From: Chryseolinea soli
GTDB lineage: Bacteria; Bacteroidota; Bacteroidia; Cytophagales; Cyclobacteriaceae
Direction of reading: 5' to 3'
DNA length: 64,000 nt
Assembly: GCF_003589925.1 (NCBI RefSeq)
Contig: NZ_CP032382.1
Coordinates: 1,798,001-1,862,000, forward strand
The first letter of the stretch is position 1; each line of letters opens with the position of its first letter. A program made the position numbers and the translations under genes. This document shows positions 52,884 to 62,613 of this stretch, piece after piece. The notes under the pieces are model-generated. The model ran no database searches. It saw nothing but the letters and a program-made list of their open reading frames with translations, and was not told where the DNA came from.

Positions 52884-52915
52884 CAAAAGTAAATCTTTTT
52901 TGGGTTTTTACCAAA
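52884..52915 (-). promoter_or_regulatory. promoter of the rimP-nusA-infB operon
   Basis: On the minus strand TTTG (52915-52912), a 20-base gap, then TACTTTTG (52891-52884). Both elements match the Bacteroidota consensus. The leader is about 60 bases. Confidence 0.7.
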
Positions 52916-52948
52916 ACCCGGAGGAATTCTACTGATCCTAATACCGAA

Positions 52949-53566
52949 TTACAGGGTTTCTAGTTCCCGGACCAGGTTTTCCCGGGCCGGTCCCTCATAA
53001 CGCGTTTGGAAAGCCTGGGTTTTAAAGATTGCCGGCAAGTCCAAAAAATGTTGCAAAACCTTGCGCCGGCCGGGCTTGTAGAGCAAATCCGGATAGATGG
53101 CATACTCCTTTCTGATCTGCTGATAATATTCCCGGTATGCCTCCCAGGGAGCTCCCAAAACCGACAGATCGGCATCAGTGAAAAGGTTCGTGTCGTTGTC
53201 CTCGCTTATGTGATGGGACTTTGTGGCCAGGATGTGGGCCGCGACGCGATCAATGGCTGACAAGGAATATGACAGGGAAGTCAATCGCTTCCGGGCCAAT
53301 TCAGCGCTCTTCTCCTCGTTATCTTTTTTCGTGGCATTGTAGACGACATCGTGATAGACAATCGCGAACACAACGGCATCAAAATCCTCGATCTGTTCTT
53401 TGACCATCACCAACTCGGCTGTCATTTTCTCCAAATGCGCCAACGTGTGATAGCGGCGTGACCGGTGGCTATACTGTTTCCCGATCTCTGCCCAGAACGA
53501 CTGGACCAGGGAAGCATCGGACGTTACCTTCGAGGCGGTAGCGATAAAAAGCTCGCCGATCATCAT
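52949..53566 (-). CDS. HD-domain metal-dependent phosphohydrolase-like protein
   Basis: 205 residues. Matches the uncharacterised HD superfamily (COG4339): RRYHTLAHLEKM, VFAIVYHDVVYN (HD pair), FTDADLSVLG. Its start lies five bases after the rfbA stop, so it is the last gene of the nucleotide-sugar operon. Substrate unknown; a nucleotide or nucleotide-sugar is plausible from its position. Confidence 0.88.
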   Translation of the reverse strand: MMIGELFIATASKVTSDASLVQSFWAEIGKQYSHRSRRYHTLAHLEKMTAELVMVKEQIEDFDAVVFAIVYHDVVYNATKKDNEEKSAELARKRLTSLSYSLSAIDRVAAHILATKSHHISEDNDTNLFTDADLSVLGAPWEAYREYYQQIRKEYAIYPDLLYKPGRRKVLQHFLDLPAIFKTQAFQTRYEGPARENLVRELETL

Positions 53567-53570
53567 GGGA

Positions 53571-54437
53571 TCAGAAATAGTCGGGCAAATTTTTCAGGTA
53601 GCTGCCATAGCCACTCTTCTCCAACGGCTTGGCTAGCTGCAGGAGCTGGTCCTTCGTGATAAAATTCATTCGGAAAGCAATCTCTTCGATACACCCTACT
53701 TTCAGTCCCTGGCGTTGCTCGATCACCTGCACGAAATTGCCGGCTTGCATCAGCGAATCGAATGTGCCCGTATCAAGCCAGGCGGTGCCGCGGCTCATGG
53801 GCGCCACTTTCAATTTTCCCCTGCGCAGATACTCGTTGTTCACATCCGTGATCTCCAACTCACCACGAGGACTTGGCTTCAGGGCTTTGGCAATGGCCAC
53901 CACATCGTTGTCGTAGAAATACAATCCGGGGACAGCGTAGTTGGACTTGGGCTGTTTGGGTTTTTCCTCTATGGAAATCACCTTTCTGTTCGCATCGAAC
54001 TCGACCACACCATACCGTTCCGGGTCAAGGACGTGATAGGCAAATACGACACCACCATCGGGGTCGCTGTTGGATTGAAGAATGCCCTGCATGCCGGAGC
54101 CATAGAAAATGTTATCGCCCAGGATCAACGCCACCTTATCCTTGCCCACGAATTTTTCGCCGATGATAAACGCTTGCGCGAGACCGTCGGGCGAGGGTTG
54201 TACTTCATATTGAAAATTACATCCCAACCGTTTGCCGTCGCCGAGCAATTTTTCAAACATGGGCAAGTCATGCGGTGTAGAGATAAAAAGGATCTCCCGG
54301 ATGCCGGCCATCATCAATACAGACAGCGGATAATAGATCATGGGTTTATCATACACGGGCATGAGCTGCTTGCTCACCGCCATCGTCAGCGGATACAAGC
54401 GCGTGCCCGATCCACCGGCAAGAATGATACCTTTCAT
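53571..54437 (-). CDS. rfbA: Glucose-1-phosphate thymidylyltransferase
   Basis: 288 residues. Makes dTDP-glucose from dTTP and glucose-1-phosphate for dTDP-rhamnose and related sugars. [11 protein letters not shown] at the N-terminus, [20 protein letters not shown] and the C-terminal YGSYLKNL are clear. 22 bases after rfbB on the same strand. The genes for rfbC and rfbD are not in this window. Confidence 0.96.
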   Translation of the reverse strand: MKGIILAGGSGTRLYPLTMAVSKQLMPVYDKPMIYYPLSVLMMAGIREILFISTPHDLPMFEKLLGDGKRLGCNFQYEVQPSPDGLAQAFIIGEKFVGKDKVALILGDNIFYGSGMQGILQSNSDPDGGVVFAYHVLDPERYGVVEFDANRKVISIEEKPKQPKSNYAVPGLYFYDNDVVAIAKALKPSPRGELEITDVNNEYLRRGKLKVAPMSRGTAWLDTGTFDSLMQAGNFVQVIEQRQGLKVGCIEEIAFRMNFITKDQLLQLAKPLEKSGYGSYLKNLPDYF

Positions 54438-54459
54438 AGAGTAGGGTTTTATACAGGCC

Positions 54460-55515
54460 TTAGGCCTGGTACATTTTAGTATAATATTTCAGATAGTCGC
54501 CCGACGTCACGTTTTTCAACCATCCCTCGTTGGCGAGATACCAATCCACCGTTTTTTCCAGTCCTTCCTCAAACGTCACTTGCGGCCGCCAGCCAGTTTC
54601 GGCAGTCAGTTTGGAAGCGTCGATGGCATAGCGCAGGTCGTGGCCCAGGCGGTCTTTCACGTAGGTGATCAGCTTGGCCGATGTGCCTTCCTCGCGACCC
54701 AATTTTTTATCCATCGTGTGACAGAGGAAGTTCACCAGGTCGATGTTCCGCCATTCGTTGTTCCCACCGATGTTGTACACTTCACCGGTTTTGCCAAAGT
54801 GGAAGATGCTGTCGATCGCCCGGGCATGATCCTCCACAAACAACCAGTCGCGAATGTTTTCGCCTTTGCCATAAACGGGCAGCGGTTTGTTGTTGAGAAT
54901 ATTGTTGATCATCAACGGGATCAGCTTTTCCGGGAAATGGAAAGGACCGTAGTTGTTCGAGCAACGGCTGATGCGCGTGGGCAATTTGAAGCTGTTGTGA
55001 AAAGCACTCACAAAGTGATCGGAGCTGGCCTTGGATGCCGAATAGGGCGAGCGCGGATCGATGGGCGTGGTCTCGGTAAAGAAACCACCGTGGTCCGCAG
55101 AGCCATACACCTCGTCGGTGGAAATATGATAGAAAACTTTTCCCTCATAGCCATTCGTCCACGACGCTTGCGCGGCGCGGAGAAGGTTGAGCGTTCCTAA
55201 AATATTGGTCTCGGCAAATTCCGTGGGGTTATGCAGCGAACGGTCCACATGCGATTCTGCCGCCAGGTGGATCACGCCGTCGATGTCGTACTTTTTGAAA
55301 ACTTCGAACAGAAATTCCACGTCGAGGATGTCGCCTTTCTCAAAGTGATAGTTCGGCTTCTTCTCAATGTCGCGCAGGTTTTCCAGGTTGCCCGCGTAGG
55401 TGAGCTTATCCAGGTTGACGACGGTATAGTCGGGATACTTGTTGACAAACAGCCGGACCACGTGCGATCCGATAAAGCCCGCTCCACCTGTAATTAAGAT
55501 TTTTCGTTTTGTCAT
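54460..55515 (-). CDS. rfbB: dTDP-glucose 4,6-dehydratase
   Basis: 351 residues, short-chain dehydrogenase fold. [28 protein letters not shown] (Tyr/Lys pair) and the conserved [14 protein letters not shown] are seen. It makes dTDP-4-keto-6-deoxyglucose. Second-to-last of the sugar genes; 14 bases after the UDP-glucuronate decarboxylase gene. Confidence 0.96.
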   Translation of the reverse strand: MTKRKILITGGAGFIGSHVVRLFVNKYPDYTVVNLDKLTYAGNLENLRDIEKKPNYHFEKGDILDVEFLFEVFKKYDIDGVIHLAAESHVDRSLHNPTEFAETNILGTLNLLRAAQASWTNGYEGKVFYHISTDEVYGSADHGGFFTETTPIDPRSPYSASKASSDHFVSAFHNSFKLPTRISRCSNNYGPFHFPEKLIPLMINNILNNKPLPVYGKGENIRDWLFVEDHARAIDSIFHFGKTGEVYNIGGNNEWRNIDLVNFLCHTMDKKLGREEGTSAKLITYVKDRLGHDLRYAIDASKLTAETGWRPQVTFEEGLEKTVDWYLANEGWLKNVTSGDYLKYYTKMYQA

Positions 55516-55529
55516 AGCAGTTTTGAACG

Positions 55530-56522
55530 TTAGCGCACGTACTTCTGAAAGTCCTTATGATCGCGTTGGAAGAGCACTTCCTGAGGCAGGCTCTTGAAAT
55601 ATTCATAGGTGATCTTCAAGCCGTCGGCACGCGACACTTTCGGTGACCAACCCAGCAATTCCTTGGCCTTCGTAATGTTGGGCTGACGCTGTTTCGGATC
55701 GTCCTGGGGCAAGGGTTTGTACACCACTTTTTGCTTGGTGCCAGTAAGCTTCACGATCTCCTCGGCAAAATCGCCAATGGTGATCTCATCGGGGTTGCCG
55801 ATGTTCACCGGGAAATGATAGTCGGACATGAGCAGGCGGAAGATGCCATCCACTTCGTCATCCACATAGCAGAACGAACGGGTTTGCGATCCGTCGCCAA
55901 ACACGGTCAGGTCTTCACCGCGAAGGGCCTGCCCGATAAAGGCGGGGAGCACGCGGCCGTCGTTCAGGCGCATGCGCGGGCCATAGGTATTGAAGATTCT
56001 GACAATGCGGGTTTCGAGGTTGTGATAGGTGTGGTAGGCCATGGTGATGGCTTCCTGGAAACGCTTGGCTTCGTCGTACACACCGCGTGGACCAATAGGG
56101 TTCACGTTGCCGTAGTACTCTTCCGTCTGCGGATGTACCAGCGGGTCGCCATAGACTTCGGAGGTAGAGGCTACTAATATCCTGGCTTTTTTCGAACGGG
56201 CCAGACCCAACAGGTTGTGGGTTCCCAGCGAACTTACCTTCAACGTCTGGATCGGAATTTTCAGATAATCGATCGGACTGGCCGGAGAGGCGAAGTGCAA
56301 AATGTAGTGCAACTCTCCGGGAATGTGCACGAAGGTCGACACATCGTGATGATAGAATTCGAAATCGGGACTTTTAAAAAGGTGCTCGATGTTGCGCAGG
56401 TCGCCTGTGATCAGGTTGTCCATCGCGATCACATGAAAGCCTTCTTTCAGGAAGCGGTCGCAAAGATGCGATCCCAAAAAACCGGCGCCACCCGTGATCA
56501 GCACGCGTTGCTTCTTAGCCAT
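55530..56522 (-). CDS. UDP-glucuronate decarboxylase (UDP-xylose synthase)-like SDR
   Basis: 330 residues from the ATG at 56522. [33 protein letters not shown] and [10 protein letters not shown] are characteristic of UDP-xylose synthases. The substrate UDP-glucuronate is made by the ugd product just upstream, whose stop overlaps this start by eight bases. The pair should give UDP-xylose or UDP-4-keto-pentose for surface polysaccharide. Confidence 0.92.
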   Translation of the reverse strand: MAKKQRVLITGGAGFLGSHLCDRFLKEGFHVIAMDNLITGDLRNIEHLFKSPDFEFYHHDVSTFVHIPGELHYILHFASPASPIDYLKIPIQTLKVSSLGTHNLLGLARSKKARILVASTSEVYGDPLVHPQTEEYYGNVNPIGPRGVYDEAKRFQEAITMAYHTYHNLETRIVRIFNTYGPRMRLNDGRVLPAFIGQALRGEDLTVFGDGSQTRSFCYVDDEVDGIFRLLMSDYHFPVNIGNPDEITIGDFAEEIVKLTGTKQKVVYKPLPQDDPKQRQPNITKAKELLGWSPKVSRADGLKITYEYFKSLPQEVLFQRDHKDFQKYVR

Positions 56523-57828
56523 GGATAACCTCCCTTCCAATGCTGTAGTAGACGTATCCTTGTTCCTTCATAAAATTCAAATCGTATAAGTTTCTGCCGT
56601 CAAAGATCACCTTATTTTTCAGGATCGACGACAGCTTGTCGAAATCCGGTGTACGGAATTCGGGCCACTCGGTTGCAATGAAGATGGCATCGGCATCCTG
56701 TGCGGCTTCATAGGGCGTGTGGCTGTATTGCACTTTGTCGCCAACCACTTTCTTCACGTTGTCCATGCTTTCCGGATCGTGCACTTTCAAGATGGCGCCT
56801 TCCTTCAGCAACTCGTCGATGTTGTACAACGACGGCGCTTCGCGGATGTCGTCCGTGTGAGGCTTAAAGGAAAGTCCCCAGATGGCGATGGTCTTGCCTT
56901 TGAGGTTGCCATTGAAATATTTCTTGATGTGGGGAATGAGGCGTGTCTTTTGCGTTTCGTTCACGTCCATCACCGCGGTCAGGATCTTGAATTCATAATT
57001 CGCGTCTTCCGACGATTTGGCCAGCGCCTGCACGTCTTTCGGGAAACAGCTTCCGCCATAGCCGATGCCAGGAAACAAGAACCGTTTGCCAATGCGGCTA
57101 TCGGTACCCACGCCTTTGCGCACCGAGTCCACGTCGGCCCCCAGAAGTTCGCAGAGGTTGGCGATCTCGTTCATGAACGTGATCTTGGTGGCGAGAAAAG
57201 AATTGGCGGCATATTTTGTCAGCTCGGCAGAGCGCTCATCCATGAAAATGATCGGGTTTCCCTGACGCACAAAGGGTGCATACAGCGCTTCCATCACTTT
57301 GCGGGCTTTGGGCGAATTGGTGCCCACCACCACGCGATCGGGTTTCATAAAATCGTCTACCGCCACACCTTCGCGTAAGAACTCAGGATTGGAAACCACA
57401 TCGAATTCAACCTTCGCACCGAGGGCTATTTTCTTCTGCACTTTTTCGGCGGTGCCCACGGGAACGGTGCTCTTGTCTACGATCACCGCATAGTCTTTCA
57501 ACAGCGGGCCAAGATCTTCGGCTACTTTCAGAACATATTTGAGATCCGCTGCGCCGTCGGCCCCGGGAGGAGTGGGGAGGGCGAGAAAAATAATTTTTGC
57601 GTCCTTAATGCCTTCTTCCAGGCTGGTGGTGAAAAAAAGACGACCTTGTTTGATGTTGCGGTCGAACAACTGCTCCAGACCGGGTTCATAAATGGTGATG
57701 CGGCCACTTTTCAATTTATCGACTTTCGCCTGATCGATGTCCACGCAAGTGACCGTATTACCCGTTTCTGCAAAACATGTTCCGGTTACCAGACCTACGT
57801 AACCTGTGCCAACTACAGCAATTTTCAT
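56515..57828 (-). CDS. ugd: UDP-glucose 6-dehydrogenase
   Basis: 437 residues. Oxidises UDP-glucose to UDP-glucuronate. [30 protein letters not shown], the catalytic Cys in [10 protein letters not shown] and a C-terminal NAD-binding part ([17 protein letters not shown]) are all present. First gene of the operon ugd-uxs-rfbB-rfbA-HD. Overlaps the next gene by eight bases. Confidence 0.96.
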   Translation of the reverse strand: MKIAVVGTGYVGLVTGTCFAETGNTVTCVDIDQAKVDKLKSGRITIYEPGLEQLFDRNIKQGRLFFTTSLEEGIKDAKIIFLALPTPPGADGAADLKYVLKVAEDLGPLLKDYAVIVDKSTVPVGTAEKVQKKIALGAKVEFDVVSNPEFLREGVAVDDFMKPDRVVVGTNSPKARKVMEALYAPFVRQGNPIIFMDERSAELTKYAANSFLATKITFMNEIANLCELLGADVDSVRKGVGTDSRIGKRFLFPGIGYGGSCFPKDVQALAKSSEDANYEFKILTAVMDVNETQKTRLIPHIKKYFNGNLKGKTIAIWGLSFKPHTDDIREAPSLYNIDELLKEGAILKVHDPESMDNVKKVVGDKVQYSHTPYEAAQDADAIFIATEWPEFRTPDFDKLSSILKNKVIFDGRNLYDLNFMKEQGYVYYSIGREVIHG

Positions 57829-58012
57829 GATTAGAGGGGATTAAAGGATTTTTGGAATGCGAAATTATGAATTTTAGTGACACAAGTTGCCTGAACACGG
57901 CCTTTGGGCCATTTCTTAGCCACTTTTCTTAAGCAATCGATTTAACCTAACATTCGTTTGTTAGTTGATATTTTAATCGTACTTTTATGCCCTCAAATTT
58001 TACCCTCTAACT

Positions 58013-59182
58013 ATGCAAGCATTAATGGACAACCCGATGACCGTGAACTTCCAGGAAACCGAAAACCAAAAGATGATCCGTGATATGGTTCGCGACTTTG
58101 GGGCCAAGGAAATAAAGCCACACATGATGGATTGGGACGAGCGCCAGGAATTTCCCATAGATCTTTTCAAAAAAATGGGAGGCCTGGGACTGATGGGCGT
58201 GCTGGTGCCGGAAGAATATCAAGGTGCCGGCTTTGGCTACCTGGAATATATCACCGCCATCGCCGAAATAGCCCGCATCGACGGATCCATTGGGCTTTCC
58301 ATGGCGGCGCATAATTCGCTTTGCACAAATCACATCCTGCTCTTTGGCAACGCTTCTCAAAAACAGGCCTATCTCCCCAAGCTCGCCACCGCAGAATGGA
58401 TCGGCGCCTGGGGTCTCACCGAACCCAACACCGGTTCGGATGCCGGCAACATGCGCACCGTAGCGGTAAAGGATGGCGACTACTGGGTGCTCAACGGAGC
58501 AAAAAATTTCATCACCCATGGCCGGTCGGGCAATGTGGCCGTAGTGATCGTGCGCACAGGTGCTGTGGGCGACTCGCGCGGCATGACGGCCTTCGTCATC
58601 GAAAAAGGCACTCCTGGATTCACCTCGGGAAAAAAGGAAAACAAACTGGGCATGCGCGCCTCCGAAACCGCCGAACTGATCTTTACTGACTGCCGGATTC
58701 ACAAAGATCAGATGCTGGGAAAAGAAGGAGAGGGCTTTATCCAATCCATGAAAGTGCTCGATGGCGGCCGCATCTCCATTGCCGCCCTCAGCCTGGGCAT
58801 TGCCATGGGAGCCTACGACGCCGCCCGAAACTATTCCAAGGAACGTCACCAGTTCAACCAGCCCATTTCGCAATTCCAGGGCATCGCCTTCAAGCTGGCC
58901 GATATGGCGACCAAGATCGAGGCTGCCAAATTGCTGACCTTCCGCGCCGGCGACATGAAAAACAGGGGGTTGGACGTCAATAAAGAATCGGCCATGGCCA
59001 AGCTTTATGCTTCGGAAGTGGCCGTGGAGGTGGCCAATGAGGGGGTGCAGATCTTTGGAGGCTACGGTTATACCAAAGACTTCCCGGCCGAGAAATATTA
59101 CCGCGATGCCAAGCTGTGTACCATTGGCGAGGGCACCTCGGAAATACAAAAACTGGTCATTTCCCGCTCAATCTTGAAGTAG
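58013..59182 (+). CDS. Acyl-CoA dehydrogenase
   Basis: 389 residues from the ATG at 58013 (ATGs at residues 5 and 9 are also possible). FAD-dependent oxidation of acyl-CoA to enoyl-CoA. WGLTEPNTGSDAG, NGAKNFITHG, RISIAALSLGIAMGAYDAA, the RHQFNQPISQFQ segment and the catalytic Glu in IGEGTSEIQ are seen. Chain-length preference is not readable. It stands alone, divergent from ugd and 52 bases ahead of rpsU. Confidence 0.94.
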   Translation: MQALMDNPMTVNFQETENQKMIRDMVRDFGAKEIKPHMMDWDERQEFPIDLFKKMGGLGLMGVLVPEEYQGAGFGYLEYITAIAEIARIDGSIGLSMAAHNSLCTNHILLFGNASQKQAYLPKLATAEWIGAWGLTEPNTGSDAGNMRTVAVKDGDYWVLNGAKNFITHGRSGNVAVVIVRTGAVGDSRGMTAFVIEKGTPGFTSGKKENKLGMRASETAELIFTDCRIHKDQMLGKEGEGFIQSMKVLDGGRISIAALSLGIAMGAYDAARNYSKERHQFNQPISQFQGIAFKLADMATKIEAAKLLTFRAGDMKNRGLDVNKESAMAKLYASEVAVEVANEGVQIFGGYGYTKDFPAEKYYRDAKLCTIGEGTSEIQKLVISRSILK

Positions 59183-59184
59183 CG

Positions 59185-59216
59185 TTTGCAAAAAGGCCAG
59201 CTGTATCCTATATTTG
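59185..59216 (+). promoter_or_regulatory. promoter of rpsU
   Basis: TTTG (59185-59188), a 20-base gap, then TATATTTG (59209-59216). It overlaps nothing coding and lies 18 bases before the ATG. Confidence 0.75.
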
Positions 59217-59234
59217 CAGCCCTAAATAAGAATT

Positions 59235-59432
59235 ATGCTCATTGTTAACGTTAAAGAAAACGAATCCATCGACAAAGCCCTGAAGCGCTTCAAGAAGAAG
59301 TTCGAAAAAACCGGTGTTTTGAAGGAATTGCGTTCCAGAACAGCTTTTGAAAAGCCTTCGGTTACCCGTCGTAACCAAATCATCCGCGCCGCTTACCGCG
59401 AGCAGATGAGACTTTCTGAGACCAAAGTCTAA
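59235..59432 (+). CDS. rpsU: 30S ribosomal protein bS21
   Basis: 65 residues, start ATG. The N-terminus [26 protein letters not shown] is the bS21 signature, and the C-terminus is basic. Own promoter and terminator; the xerC-like recombinase gene follows, as in many Bacteroidota. Confidence 0.97.
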   Translation: MLIVNVKENESIDKALKRFKKKFEKTGVLKELRSRTAFEKPSVTRRNQIIRAAYREQMRLSETKV

Positions 59433-59461
59433 GGATTCTCTCCCTTTTTGATCTGAATACT

Positions 59462-59489
59462 TTGTTGATAGCTGAAAAGTTATCAACAA
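59462..59489. other. inverted repeat with DnaA-box-like ends
   Basis: TTGTTGATA (59462-59470) and TATCAACAA (59481-59489) form a nine-base perfect stem with a 10-base loop. Each arm carries TTATCAACA or its complement, one base away from the DnaA box TTATCCACA. It sits 29 bases after the rpsU stop. It could be part of the rpsU 3' region or a DnaA site. Confidence 0.4.
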
Positions 59490-59510
59490 TCGATCCGCAT
59501 TATATCCACT

Positions 59511-59549
59511 AATACCCTTTAAGTCTTTCTTAAAGGGTATTATTTTTTT
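59511..59549 (+). terminator. terminator of rpsU
   Basis: AATACCCTTTAAG pairs perfectly with CTTAAAGGGTATT across TCTTT, followed by ATTTTTTT. Thirteen base pairs. Confidence 0.92.
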
Positions 59550-59584
59550 ACATTGCTTCTACTGCTGGGTTTGGTGTAGCAAGC

Positions 59585-60466
59585 ATGATAGAATCCTTCC
59601 TTAAATACGTCCAATTCGAAAAGCGGCTCAGCGCTCACACCGTGCTGGCCTACAAAACGGATCTCGATCAGTTCACGGTTTTTCTTGCCAACACATTTCC
59701 AGACTATACGCCTGAGACCGCAGACCACGGTGTTGTGCGCACGTGGATCATTCAACTGGTGGAAAGCCACCTGGATGCCGCGTCGGTGAACCGGAAAATT
59801 GCCTGCCTTCGCTCCTTCTACAAATTTCTGCTGCGACAAGAGGTGATCAGCAAGGATCCCCTGCAGAAGATCACCCAACTAAAAACAAAAAAGAGATTAC
59901 CCTCCTTTGTCAAAGAGGGCGATATGGCGCATTTGCTGGACGAGACCGAATTCGGTCCAGACCTCGAGGGTGTGCGCGACAAACTCATCCTGGAGTTGCT
60001 ATATGCCACGGGCATTCGTTTGTCGGAGTTGCTCACGCTAAAAGAAAATGAGATCGATCTTCACGGACGGACGCTGAAAGTGCTCGGCAAAAGAAACAAA
60101 GAAAGAATAATCCCTTTCACGGCCGGAATCGTTAATACTATGAAAGCCTACCGGACCGTGAGAAACAAGGAAGTGGAATTGAAAGGACACGGATATTTTT
60201 TTGTCACCAACACGGGCGAGCCCTGCTACCCGATGATGATCTACAGAAAGGTAAAGAAGTACCTCGGCCAGCACACTACGGCCGAGAAAAACAGTCCGCA
60301 CGTTCTGCGGCACACCTACGCCACACATTTATTGAACAAGGGAGCGGAGATCAACGCCGTGAAGGACTTGTTGGGCCACAGCAGCCTGGCCGCCACACAG
60401 GTGTACACACACAACTCGATGGAGAAGCTGAAGAAGGTCTTCGATCAAGCTCACCCCAAAGCATAA
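59585..60466 (+). CDS. Tyrosine recombinase, XerC/XerD-like
   Basis: 293 residues. The N-terminal SAM-like core-binding domain spans 1-100. The catalytic residues are Arg145 (GIRLSELL), Lys169 (VLGKRNKER), His239 and Arg242 (HVLRHTYATHLL), His265 (LLGHSSL) and Tyr274 (QVYTH). It probably resolves chromosome dimers, with a second Xer protein elsewhere; no dif site was recognised. The neighbourhood (rpsU, hpf) is a conserved chromosomal setting, so this is not a phage integrase. Confidence 0.93.
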   Translation: MIESFLKYVQFEKRLSAHTVLAYKTDLDQFTVFLANTFPDYTPETADHGVVRTWIIQLVESHLDAASVNRKIACLRSFYKFLLRQEVISKDPLQKITQLKTKKRLPSFVKEGDMAHLLDETEFGPDLEGVRDKLILELLYATGIRLSELLTLKENEIDLHGRTLKVLGKRNKERIIPFTAGIVNTMKAYRTVRNKEVELKGHGYFFVTNTGEPCYPMMIYRKVKKYLGQHTTAEKNSPHVLRHTYATHLLNKGAEINAVKDLLGHSSLAATQVYTHNSMEKLKKVFDQAHPKA

Positions 60467-60604
60467 ACATTTCTATGTACAAAGTCTTATACCTTATAAC
60501 CACTATAAAACCACGGCGCGCATGACGAGATAACTACTGACCGACTGCTGGCAGGTCGTAAGAAATGCCGGACTGTTTATTGTTTCACTTAAATTTTTAA
60601 CATT

Positions 60605-60907
60605 ATGAAATTACAAGTGCATTCCATCCACTTCGATGCAGACATCAAGCTGATCGATTTCATTCAGAAAAAGCTGAATAAACTGGAGACGTTTTACGAC
60701 CGGTTGGTGGATGGTGAAGTTTTTCTGCGCCTAAACAACGAGGGAATTGAAAATAAAACAGTGGAAATCAAAGTTCGCGTCCCCGGCAACCAGCTCTTTG
60801 CCATCGAAAAAGCCCGTTCGTTTGAAGCGGCCACCGACCTGGCTGCGGACGCGCTGCGCATGCAACTCAAAAAATTCAAAACCAAGGTAAACGACGGGCG
60901 CGCCTGA
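60605..60907 (+). CDS. hpf: Ribosome hibernation-promoting factor/RaiA
   Basis: 100 residues, the short form of the family. MKLQVHSIHFDADIKLIDFIQKKLNKLETFYDRL at the start and the C-terminal basic patch (DALRMQLKKFKTKVNDGRA) match ribosome-inactivating proteins that bind the 30S decoding site. It lies 138 bases after the recombinase gene. No tRNA genes follow, although tRNA-tuf clusters commonly do in this phylum. Confidence 0.93.
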   Translation: MKLQVHSIHFDADIKLIDFIQKKLNKLETFYDRLVDGEVFLRLNNEGIENKTVEIKVRVPGNQLFAIEKARSFEAATDLAADALRMQLKKFKTKVNDGRA

Positions 60908-60942
60908 TGAAGCGCCTGAAAATAGTGTCATAAAATTTTACC

Positions 60943-60975
60943 GGAAGGCCCCATCGCGGGCCTTCTGTTTTTTTT
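60943..60975 (+). terminator. terminator of hpf
   Basis: GAAGGCCC pairs with GGGCCTTC across six bases, then TGTTTTTTTT. Confidence 0.88.
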
Positions 60976-61146
60976 ATCCCTTCGAAATCGATAGAAGATT
61001 GCGCGATCGGCCGGTCTTCCGAAATCATGAGGATAAGCCGATTAATTTCGCCATCTTTGCGCGCCGAACTAATGACCGGGTTTTCCGGTTTTACTCAGTA
61101 AGGGTGAGGCATTTAGCAGCACCGGTTCATCTAAAAAAATACAACC

Positions 61147-61368
61147 ATGGGAAGACCTCCAGTATTACCGAAGAAGAAAAAAGACGGGTTTTATCTTGAA
61201 TTGCGTAACAAAGGCGCAAAGTCGGGCATTATCGTTATTCGCGACACCAAAGAGGCAATGATGCAAGCTGCCAGGCAGTACGAAAACACCAAGGATGTCA
61301 TCATCCTGGGCGAACATAAAAATGGTAAGAAAGTAGAGGAAGGCCGCAAGAAAGTAGCCAGCGCTTAA
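61147..61368 (+). CDS. Small conserved basic protein, function unknown
   Basis: 73 residues starting MGRPPVLPKKKKDGFYLELRNKGAKSG. Very basic at the N-terminus, with a pattern that I recall from other Cytophagales small proteins without an assigned role. Its stop TAA shares the TTAA with the convergent ispH stop (overlap 3 bases). The preceding region has a near-consensus -7 box CATCTTTG at about 61052. Confidence 0.65.
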   Translation: MGRPPVLPKKKKDGFYLELRNKGAKSGIIVIRDTKEAMMQAARQYENTKDVIILGEHKNGKKVEEGRKKVASA

Positions 61369-62594
61369 CGTTCAAACGGTTTTAATACTTCTTCAACACT
61401 TTTCGCAGTAACGAAGAATTCTAAAAGACGCAACAGTACGCGATCCACTAACGTGTCCGGGCAAGAGGCACCGCTGGTAAGAATGATTTTTACAGGACTT
61501 TTGCCAGGTAAGTAGTGTTGCGTCTTTTCTTTCTCCTTCCGGGGATAATTGAAATGCTGGATCTCTTCGTGTGAAAGAATCTCCTTTTCTGAATTGATAA
61601 AGTAGGTTGGGAATTTACGCTCGCACAATTCCACGATGTGCGATGTATTCGAGCTGTTATAGCCCCCAATCACCACCGCCAGATCGGCGTCTGTTTCCAA
61701 TAATTTATAGGTAGCCTCCTGGTTATCGTTCGTGGCATAGCACAACGTATCTCTTGTATCGGCAAAATGCTGCTTCAATGTTTCTGCCCCATACTGCTGA
61801 AGCATCAACTGGCGGAAGTAGTCGGCGATGGCTTGTGTTTCGGTGGCCAGCATGGTGGTTTGATTGACCACGCCAACTTTTTTCAAATCGCGTTCCGGGT
61901 CAAAGCCCGTTGAATATTTTCCTTCGAACTCCGCGTAGAATTCCTGCTTCGATTTTTCTCCGGTGATGTATGCTCCCAACGCATGCGCGTCCTCCATGTC
62001 GCGCACGACCACCGACGCGCCATGATGCGCGCTATGCGAAAAGGTGGCGCGCGTTTCTTCGTGCTTGGGTTTGCCGTGGATGATGATAGTATATTCGTCT
62101 GTGCCCAGCTTTTCGGCACGGTTCCAAACTTTTTCAACGAACGGACAGGTGGTGTTGTATTGCTGAACTTCCATGCCCTTGGACTCCAACAGCTTTTCTA
62201 TTTCCAGCGTGGTCCCAAACGCCGGCACGATCACCACATCTTCCGGTTTCAGGGCGTCCCAGGGAATGAATTGGTTGCCCTCTGGGTCCATGATGAATTC
62301 GATGCCACGGCTTTGCAGATCGTTGTTCACCTCCTGGTTGTGGATCATCTGGCTGAGCAGGTACACGCGCTTGCCTGGGTTTTCCTCCAGCGCTTTATAG
62401 CTGATCTCTATGGCGTTCTCCACACCATAGCAAAATCCAAAATGACGGGCGATGTAAAATTGAGCGGGACCGAAATCCAAAATGGTAGGGGAAAAATCCT
62501 GTTTGCGCAGGTCTTTCAAACGTCGCCACTCCTTGATCTTTCCGGTGATGGCCGACTTATAGTGGGATGGGATCTCGAACTTTTTGATAACAAT
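61365..62594 (-). CDS. ispH: 4-hydroxy-3-methylbut-2-enyl diphosphate reductase, likely ATT start
   Basis: Last step of the MEP isoprenoid pathway; an iron-sulfur enzyme. The cysteines are in GFCYGVENA, TTCPFVEK and SGASCPDTLV. The first ATG/GTG/TTG is a TTG at 62519, giving 384 residues. The coding frame continues 25 residues upstream, through KKFEIPSHYKSAITGKIKEW, which I recall as the usual start of this family in the phylum. No ATG/GTG/TTG occurs there; an ATT at 62594 is the best start, giving 409 residues. A TAACTTTG promoter at 62621 supports it. Confidence 0.88.
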   Translation of the reverse strand: MVIKKFEIPSHYKSAITGKIKEWRRLKDLRKQDFSPTILDFGPAQFYIARHFGFCYGVENAIEISYKALEENPGKRVYLLSQMIHNQEVNNDLQSRGIEFIMDPEGNQFIPWDALKPEDVVIVPAFGTTLEIEKLLESKGMEVQQYNTTCPFVEKVWNRAEKLGTDEYTIIIHGKPKHEETRATFSHSAHHGASVVVRDMEDAHALGAYITGEKSKQEFYAEFEGKYSTGFDPERDLKKVGVVNQTTMLATETQAIADYFRQLMLQQYGAETLKQHFADTRDTLCYATNDNQEATYKLLETDADLAVVIGGYNSSNTSHIVELCERKFPTYFINSEKEILSHEEIQHFNYPRKEKEKTQHYLPGKSPVKIILTSGASCPDTLVDRVLLRLLEFFVTAKSVEEVLKPFER

Positions 62595-62613
62595 ACTGTA
62601 TTACGTCTAACGG

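Noticed and set aside
58022..59149. 375-residue minus-strand frame opposite the acyl-CoA dehydrogenase
   Set aside because: Antisense to a gene with intact catalytic motifs.
59585..60466. Integrase of a mobile element
   Set aside because: The gene sits in the conserved rpsU-hpf setting, with no attachment repeats or cargo around it.
60467..60604. Possible RNA gene between the recombinase and hpf
   Set aside because: Only a short weak stem (GACC/GGTC) is seen; no cloverleaf or strong promoter.
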